Source: Nocardia mikamii NBRC 108933
Lineage (GTDB): Bacteria > Actinomycetota > Actinomycetes > Mycobacteriales > Mycobacteriaceae
Length of the DNA stretch: 64,000 nt
Reading direction: 5' to 3'
Assembly (NCBI RefSeq): GCF_001613505.1
Contig: NZ_BDCM01000006.1
Span: 496,001-560,000 of the forward strand
Shown here: positions 57,112-64,000 of the stretch, piece by piece
How positions within the stretch are numbered: position 1 is the first letter of the stretch
Layout of the letters: each line of letters begins with the position of its first letter
Translations under genes and position numbers: made by a program
Notes under the pieces: generated by a model
The model's input: the letters and a program-made list of their open reading frames with translations, nothing else
Database searches by the model: none
Told to the model about the DNA's origin: nothing

Positions 57112-57989
57112 ATGAACGACAGACTGAAGTTCGCGGCATTCGGCGGCGGACTGGTCGTGTTGTTCGGGGCCGCGCTCGGCATCGGCGCCCTGGTGGGCGA
57201 TCCGGCCGAGCCGGCCCCCGGCCACGGCACCGGACTCCAGGCCACTCAGGAGGGTTACACCCTTTCCGAGGTGGCCGCACCGACCGATCCTCGAACCCCC
57301 GGCACCCTCCGATTCCGGATCACCGGCCCCGACGGCGCACCGGTCACCCGATACACCGATCTGCACGAGCGGGACCTGCATCTGATCGCGGTCCGCTCCG
57401 ATGCCACCGAATACCGGCACGTGCACCCGGTCCGCGACGACACCGGCACCTGGTCGATCGATTGGCAGTGGGCCCAGCCGGGCACCTACCGCATCTTCGC
57501 CGATTCCCGGCCCGCCACCGCACCGGATGAACTGGTGCTCAGCCGCACGGTCACCGTGGCCGGCGCGACCGCCGATCGGCCCCTGCCGCCCGCATCTCGC
57601 ACCACCAGCGTCGACGGCTACCAGGTCCGCATGGACGGCGATCTGTCGACCGGCGGCGGCGAGGTGGGATTCACCGTCACCCGCGACGGACGGCCGGTCA
57701 CCGATCTGCAACCCTATCTGGGTGCCTACGGGCATCTGGTCGCACTGCGCGGGAACGATCTGTCCTACCTTCATGTTCATCCCGAAGGAGAGGTCGGTTC
57801 GACTCCCGCCGGGCCGCGGGTCGCCTTCCATGCCCAAGCGCCCAGCACCGGCGCCTTCCGGCTCTACCTGGACTTCGCCCACGGTGGCGCGGTGCACACG
57901 GCGGAATTCACCGCCGAGGCGGTAGCCGGGCAGCAGAGCGGGCACCACGACACCGAGCACGACAACGGACAGCACGGAGGAGGTCACCA

Positions 57990-57993
<4 letters not shown>
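57112..57993 (+). CDS. Membrane-anchored copper-binding-like protein with two His-Pro repeat domains
   Basis: A 293-residue exported protein lying between copZ and copA. An uncleaved signal anchor ([25 protein letters not shown]) is followed by two similar beta domains. Domain 1 has [17 protein letters not shown] and YRHVHPV; domain 2 has [18 protein letters not shown] and YLHVHPEGE. The HL-V-R-D ... HVHP pattern repeats, suggesting an internal duplication with His ligands. The C-terminus is a His-rich tail ([18 protein letters not shown]). It likely binds copper outside the membrane before or after CopA export; this is inference. Overlaps copA by 4 bases. Confidence 0.82.
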
Positions 57994-60227
<2,234 letters not shown>

Positions 60228-60234
60228 ACGAATC

Positions 60235-60272
60235 CGCCGAATGTCCCGTCCGATCGGACGGGACATTCGGCG
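60235..60272 (+). terminator. Perfect 38-bp palindromic terminator after copA
   Basis: Positions 60235-60253 and 60254-60272 are exact reverse complements (CGCCGAATGTCCCGTCCGA and its complement), with TTCCCGCG following. It ends the copper operon 7 bases after the copA stop. Confidence 0.8.
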
Positions 60273-60372
60273 TTCCCGCGCCGGTCCGCCATACTTTCCG
60301 TCCGAAGAGATGAATGCGCCGCCGCGTCGGCCGGATACCCGACGCCGCGCACGAGGACAAGGCAGGGACCAC

Positions 60373-60780
60373 ATGAGCATCCTGTTCGGGATCGGTTTGG
60401 TGATCTGGTTCGTCAGCATCGCCGCGATGTTTCTCGCTCGCGCTCTCGACGACCTCAGACAGCAGGCCTTCCGAGCGAGCCTGGGAATGTGCGCGCTGGG
60501 GTCGCTCCTGCTCGCCATCGGCACGCCGTTCGTCAGCGGCAATTCGATAGATAAGAACATCCTGGTCAGCGGCGGATTCGTCGTGATGGCGACCCTGTGC
60601 GCCTACTCGGTGGTGATCACCCGCCACCGCCCCGCCACTCCCCCGATACCGCTGCCGATCCCGTTCACCCCGCCGAGCGACAACCCCGCCGCCACCGCCG
60701 CGCCGGCACCCCGGTCACAAGACTTGCCGACCCGCACACCGACCACAGACTCCCGCCCACACGATCCGAGTCGCATGTGA
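60373..60780 (+). CDS. Small membrane protein with proline-rich tail
   Basis: A 135-residue protein of unknown function. Three hydrophobic helices fill residues 3-22, 36-53 and 64-82 (SILFGIGLVIWFVSIAAMFLA at the start); the last 50 residues are Pro/Thr/Ala-rich and probably disordered. ATG after AGGCAGGG. It follows the copper operon terminator and precedes the VOC gene with about 100 bases between. Confidence 0.65.
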   Translation: MSILFGIGLVIWFVSIAAMFLARALDDLRQQAFRASLGMCALGSLLLAIGTPFVSGNSIDKNILVSGGFVVMATLCAYSVVITRHRPATPPIPLPIPFTPPSDNPAATAAPAPRSQDLPTRTPTTDSRPHDPSRM

Positions 60781-60812
60781 CCACCACACCTTTGCCCGGG
60801 TCCGCTGCCTGA

Positions 60813-60842
60813 CCTTGACGTTAACCGCGGTTCAGGTTTTAG
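60813..60842 (+). promoter_or_regulatory. Possible MerR-type promoter/operator
   Basis: A TTGACG -35-like hexamer (60815-60820) is followed by a dyad (TTAACCGCGGTT at 60821-60832) and then GGTTTTAG about 16-19 bases later, the long-spacer layout of MerR-family promoters. It lies 38 bases upstream of the VOC gene. Confidence 0.45.
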
Positions 60843-60879
60843 CTTCGGAGGCGACCGTTTCCCACCGAAGGGCGCCGCG

Positions 60880-61581
60880 ATGAAGATCCTCGAAGTCGAG
60901 CTCACCACAACACATCTCGCCGCCACAGCGGAGTTCTACCGCGACGTGCTCGAGCTTCCGCTCATCGCGCAGCCTGACGGTGTTGTCGTCGAGATCGGCT
61001 CCAGCAGATTGAGGGTGACCGCGGGCGCTGCCTTCGACGGCGTGCACCATCTCGCGTTCGGCATCTCGCCACACGACTTCGACCTGGCCCGCCGTTGGTT
61101 GCGGCAGCGGACCGAATTGCTCACGGTCGGCGGCTCCGACATCATCGACGGCCCGGAAGGATGGGATTCCCGATCGCTGTATTTCCGGGGGCCGGACGGA
61201 ATTCTGCTGGAACTGATTGCGCGCCAGGCCGATCGAGCGACCCCGGGCAGCCCGGGCGAACCCCCGCGCCTGTTGTCGGTCAGCGAGGTCGGCATCGGCG
61301 TGCCGGACGTCCGCCGGGCCGTACGCCACCTCGCCGAGGCCTTCGAACTCCCGCCCTTCCCGCCACAACTGTCCGAATTCGCCCCGATCGGCAGCCACGA
61401 CGGGCTGCTCATCCTGGCACGGTCGGGCCGAATCTGGTTCCCCACAGAGGAAGACATCCCCGCCACCGGACCGGTATCGGTCCGCATCGAATCCGCCGGC
61501 CACAGCGAAAAGATCGCTCTGACCGACGAAGCCGTCGTCCAGTGCGCTCAGACACACCCTGCATTCAATACGTACGGATAG
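60880..61581 (+). CDS. VOC (glyoxalase/bleomycin-resistance fold) family protein
   Basis: A 233-residue protein with two betaalphabetabetabeta modules. Module 1 begins KILEVELTTTHLAATAEFYRD and includes HHLAFGISPHDFDLA and LYFRGPDGILLELIAR; module 2 begins VSEVGIGVPDVRRAVRHLAEAF. The metal-type His/Glu positions are seen in module 1 (H54/H55 region and Glu near 113), so a lyase, dioxygenase or binding role is possible. A GAAGGGCGCC site precedes the ATG. Its last 34 bases overlap the convergent 115-codon gene. Confidence 0.82.
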   Translation: MKILEVELTTTHLAATAEFYRDVLELPLIAQPDGVVVEIGSSRLRVTAGAAFDGVHHLAFGISPHDFDLARRWLRQRTELLTVGGSDIIDGPEGWDSRSLYFRGPDGILLELIARQADRATPGSPGEPPRLLSVSEVGIGVPDVRRAVRHLAEAFELPPFPPQLSEFAPIGSHDGLLILARSGRIWFPTEEDIPATGPVSVRIESAGHSEKIALTDEAVVQCAQTHPAFNTYG

Positions 61582-61895
61582 ACCTTGCCGTCGAATCCGT
61601 GCACGTACAACACCCACGGTTCAGAATCACAACGCCGCGATGATTCCTCGATCCGGAACGGAAGCGGCCACCGGCGCCCGCTATCGAGCGGTTTTCCGTA
61701 CCTGTTCTGCAGTTTGTCGAGCTCGGCGCTGTCGGCCGGCGCGGCAACGCGACCGTAGTCGGTGCCGTCGATACGAGGCGGAGGCGTGAACATCCATGTC
61801 CACGCCTCGTACCGGACCGTGGAGTAATAGAAGTCCACCGCACCGAGGACGACGACGACGGCCACGCAAACAGCAAACACCAAATTCCGACGCAT
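61548..61895 (-). CDS. Small membrane-anchored protein, candidate immunity partner
   Basis: A 115-residue protein of unknown family. One N-terminal helix (NLVFAVCVAVVVVLGAVDFYY) anchors it; the rest is predicted outside, with Trp-rich YEAWTWMF, a PRIDGTDYGRVA stretch and two Cys near the end (SSRRCDSEPW, VLNAGCV) that could form a disulfide. It starts 12 bases after the amidase-domain gene on the same strand, which fits an immunity or anchoring partner of that protein. That role is inference from position only. Its end overlaps the VOC gene by 34 bases. Confidence 0.6.
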   Translation of the reverse strand: MRRNLVFAVCVAVVVVLGAVDFYYSTVRYEAWTWMFTPPPRIDGTDYGRVAAPADSAELDKLQNRYGKPLDSGRRWPLPFRIEESSRRCDSEPWVLYVHGFDGKVYPYVLNAGCV

Positions 61896-61907
61896 ACCGA
61901 TTCGCCT

Positions 61908-63074
61908 TCAGTCTCCGGGATAGTTGACTTTGATCATGTGATATTTGACCGGGAACGACGTCCAATCGCCCTGCTGCAACGACCAGGCGACCTGCTTGTT
62001 CTCGTGCGAGTGGTAGTCGACGACATCGGCCATCACCGTTTGACCGTTGGGCAAAGTGACAGGCTTCTGTCCCACATATATGACGGTGTGGTTGATCTGT
62101 CCCGAGTGTTCGCCACTACTCAGCTCGTACTGGACGATGTCGCCCGGCTTCAAACCGGCATGACTGAGCGCCAGCGGGTCGGCCTGCGAGGTTGTCGAAT
62201 CGATGGTGCCGGTCTGTACCTCCGTGCCACTGGGCGTGCCCGGTGCCGGATTGTTTCGCAGAAGATAGTCGTGGAGATTAGGGGCGCCGCTCCATGAATA
62301 CGAATTGTCATCAGGCATATCGTCGTGGTGGTTGTAGTACCATCGGCCGGATTCGTCGTGGTGCATGTACGGCACCCCACCGTCGCCTTCGTCCTTGAAC
62401 CCACCGGCACGCAAACACTGCGAAACGAAGTTCGTGCAGTCGGCGTCGCCGTGGTTGTCATACTCCGGATTACGGCCCAGCGCCCATTGATTCGCGTAGG
62501 CGACGGCTGCTGCCCGTTCCGGTGAGAGGCCTCCGCCCGCAATCGCTGCGTCCTGCGAGTTGGCCAGAGGAACCATCTTGCGGATCTCGTCGATTGCGGC
62601 TTCGATCTTCGGCTTCCACTGCGCATCGGCATTCGCGATCGTGGTCGCGTATCCCACGAGAGTCCGGCTGATCTCGGCAGCGTCATCCTCGTCTGCCATG
62701 TTGTGAACGGTCCACGCTGCGTCGTTTCCGATCACGACGGGCTCGACCTCGTACAGCCGTACCAACGACTTGATTTGCGCGACCGGGTATTCGATCGCTT
62801 GATAGACCTTCTTGTACACGTCTTCCAGGTCGTAGTACGCGGTCGCCACCGCACGCATTTCGCGCTGTTCGCGATCTGCCCGATCGTCGGCTGCGTTCTT
62901 GGCGTCACCCGACCAACGCAGATCATCGTGGATCGTGGTGTGGACGGTGTCCGATGCCGTCTTGATCGAATCAGCGATAGCGGCGGCGTTGGCGGCGACG
63001 GTCTGCAGGCCTTCGATATCCCAGGACGTGACCTGATCCCGCGTGGGAAGCGTCGGCTCGCCCGGCTGGCTCAT
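61908..63074 (-). CDS. WXG-type protein with C-terminal amidase domain (candidate type VII effector)
   Basis: A 388-residue protein in two parts. Residues 15-110 are helical with a WXG motif (W54-S-G56, LRWSGDAKNAADDR), as in ESX-type substrates. Residues about 183-388 match the amidase_6-type papain-like fold: AVAYANQWALGRNPEY, GDADCTNFVSQCLRAGG with the likely nucleophile Cys213, and INHTVIYVG with His329 as the probable base. This resembles peptidoglycan-cleaving or toxin amidases. The ATG overlaps the upstream EspC-like gene (ATGA). Two sampled lines of this region have 50% G+C against about 68% in copA, a sign of recent transfer. Confidence 0.78.
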   Translation of the reverse strand: MSQPGEPTLPTRDQVTSWDIEGLQTVAANAAAIADSIKTASDTVHTTIHDDLRWSGDAKNAADDRADREQREMRAVATAYYDLEDVYKKVYQAIEYPVAQIKSLVRLYEVEPVVIGNDAAWTVHNMADEDDAAEISRTLVGYATTIANADAQWKPKIEAAIDEIRKMVPLANSQDAAIAGGGLSPERAAAVAYANQWALGRNPEYDNHGDADCTNFVSQCLRAGGFKDEGDGGVPYMHHDESGRWYYNHHDDMPDDNSYSWSGAPNLHDYLLRNNPAPGTPSGTEVQTGTIDSTTSQADPLALSHAGLKPGDIVQYELSSGEHSGQINHTVIYVGQKPVTLPNGQTVMADVVDYHSHENKQVAWSLQQGDWTSFPVKYHMIKVNYPGD

Positions 63075-63391
63075 CGCTGGGCCCCAGCGTGTGGATCTCC
63101 GGAATTCAGATCGCCGAGTTGGCTCAGACGCGCAGCGATATCGGTGTCCGTATCACTGTATTCGGTTGCCGAAATGCTCAGTACCAGAGAAATTTCCCGC
63201 ATCCGAGCTTGCAGGACAGCCTTCGCCTGCCGGCTGGCATTGTCTGCCGAGTCGAGCAAAGACGCAGCGGTGAGGCCTGTGAGGTGAGCGGCCGCTGCGT
63301 TGCCGCCCAAACGACACCAGTTGTCGACGTCGTCAGCGACCTTGTTGATCTTACCTGCGGCTTGACGCAGGCTTTCCGGGTCGACATCCAT
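63071..63391 (-). CDS. EspC-like (DUF2580) type VII secretion-associated protein
   Basis: A 106-residue helical protein. The start MDVDPESLRQAAGKINKVADD is typical of the actinobacterial 'type VII secretion target' family near EspC. A YxxxD export signal is present (Y78-S-D-T-D82). It should pair with the WXG-domain protein encoded directly downstream; the genes overlap by 4 bases. ATG with AAGGGGG upstream. No secretion machinery (EccC, MycP) is in the window, so export would rely on an ESX system elsewhere. Confidence 0.72.
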   Translation of the reverse strand: MDVDPESLRQAAGKINKVADDVDNWCRLGGNAAAAHLTGLTAASLLDSADNASRQAKAVLQARMREISLVLSISATEYSDTDTDIAARLSQLGDLNSGDPHAGAQR

Positions 63392-63492
63392 GACCCGCCC
63401 CCTTCGTGAGTATCGAACCGGCTGAATCTAGCACCGTCGGAGGGTGGCGCGGCCTCGTGCGCTCGACGCCCTCGCAGTCCGCTGCGAGCTGG

Positions 63493-64000
63493 TCACCCCT
63501 GCTCGGCGAGGCGTACGAAGGCTGCCGTGTCGAGCGTTTCCCCCCGCGCGGTAGGCGCGATTCCCGCCGCGACCAATCGCCGCTCCGCCTCGCCGGGCGA
63601 TCCGGCCCAGCCGGCGAGTGCGGCGCGTAATGTCTTGCGGCGCTGCGCGAATGCGGCGTCCACCACCGCGAACACCCGCTCGCGGTGGGCGGTGTCCAGC
63701 GACCAGGGTGGTTCGGTGAATCGTTCGATGCGGACCAGTCCCGACTCCACCTGGGGGACCGGCCAGAACACCTGGCGGCCGACGGCTCCCGCGCGGCGGA
63801 CGGTGCCGAAGAAGCCGGCCTTCACGCTGGGGACGCCGTAGATGCGGGAGCCGGGTTCGGCGGAGAGGCGGTCGGCCACCTCGGCCTGCACCATCACCAA
63901 AGCCGTTCGGATGCTCGGCAATTCGGCGAGCAGGTGCAGCAGTACGGGTACCGCTACGTTGTAGGGCAGGTTCGCCACCAATGCTGTCGGCTCGCCCGGA
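63493..64000 (-). CDS. ksgA: 16S rRNA dimethyladenosine transferase RsmA/KsgA (C-terminal part)
   Basis: The C-terminal 168 codons of the enzyme that dimethylates two adjacent adenines near the 3' end of 16S rRNA; the SAM-binding N-terminus lies beyond 64000. The catalytic motif [13 protein letters not shown] is visible, then [32 protein letters not shown] and [13 protein letters not shown], with the C-terminal helical domain complete. Next to ispE in M. tuberculosis (Rv1010). Confidence 0.95.
   Translation of the reverse strand, partial: PGEPTALVANLPYNVAVPVLLHLLAELPSIRTALVMVQAEVADRLSAEPGSRIYGVPSVKAGFFGTVRRAGAVGRQVFWPVPQVESGLVRIERFTEPPWSLDTAHRERVFAVVDAAFAQRRKTLRAALAGWAGSPGEAERRLVAAGIAPTARGETLDTAAFVRLAEQG

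Overview
The window is high-GC actinobacterial DNA, about two thirds G+C by eye. It most likely comes from a mycolic-acid-containing member of the Mycobacteriales, with Nocardia or a close relative as my best guess. Evidence: the backbone follows the Mycobacterium tuberculosis Rv1009-Rv1026 order (ksgA, ispE, a pks16-like acyl-AMP ligase, pth, rplY, prsA, glmU, a TetR gene, mfd, mazG, lpqU, eno, ftsB, a DUF501 gene, ppx). There is also a full ergothioneine pathway, type VII secretion-associated proteins, an F420/LLM-type oxidoreductase, a KstR-like box and an IdeR-like iron box. GTG starts and 1-8 base gene overlaps are frequent.

Layout. 1-12 kb is accessory metabolism and transport: a partial alpha/beta hydrolase, a DUF1266 protein, a PH/SHOCT-like protein, a PAP2-type inositol phosphotransferase-like membrane protein, a DHA2 exporter, a cytochrome P450 divergent from an acyl-CoA dehydrogenase with a KstR-type operator, DoxX- and HdeD-like membrane proteins, a secreted hydrolase, tRNA-Leu(TAA) and a POT peptide transporter. 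12-16.6 kb (minus strand) is the conserved block eno-ftsB-DUF501-ppx plus lpqU. 16.7-23.0 kb (plus strand) is a five-gene operon behind an IdeR-like iron box: a VioC/AsnO-type Fe(II)/2-oxoglutarate hydroxylase, SbnB-like and SbnA-like 2,3-diaminopropionate enzymes, a fold-III PLP decarboxylase and a MATE exporter. It lies between lpqU and mazG, which are neighbours in M. tuberculosis, and contains no NRPS or NIS synthetase. It is the best candidate here for an undescribed small-molecule metallophore pathway.

23-33 kb returns to the backbone: two small genes, mazG-mfd, two TetR regulators (one of the gamma-butyrolactone-receptor type), tRNA-Gln(TTG), glmU-prsA. 33-44.5 kb holds DUF5709 and DUF2461 genes, egtA-egtB-egtC-egtD with divergent egtE, the acyl-AMP ligase, an ADP-ribosylglycohydrolase and rplY-pth. 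44.8-52.3 kb contains an acyltransferase behind twin TetR-type operators, a TetR gene, RF3, an NTF2-like protein, and a DUF445 membrane protein flanked by two Abi-alpha (DUF4393) paralogues.

52.3-64 kb contains an ABC-F ATPase, an LLM oxidoreductase and ispE. The ispE-ksgA interval, adjacent in M. tuberculosis, then carries two further insertions. One is a copper operon (copZ, a His-rich membrane-anchored protein, copA) with a CsoR-like box. The other is a lower-GC cassette: an EspC-like type VII secretion protein, a WXG-type protein with a C-terminal amidase domain, and a small membrane-anchored protein that could be its immunity partner. The window ends inside ksgA.
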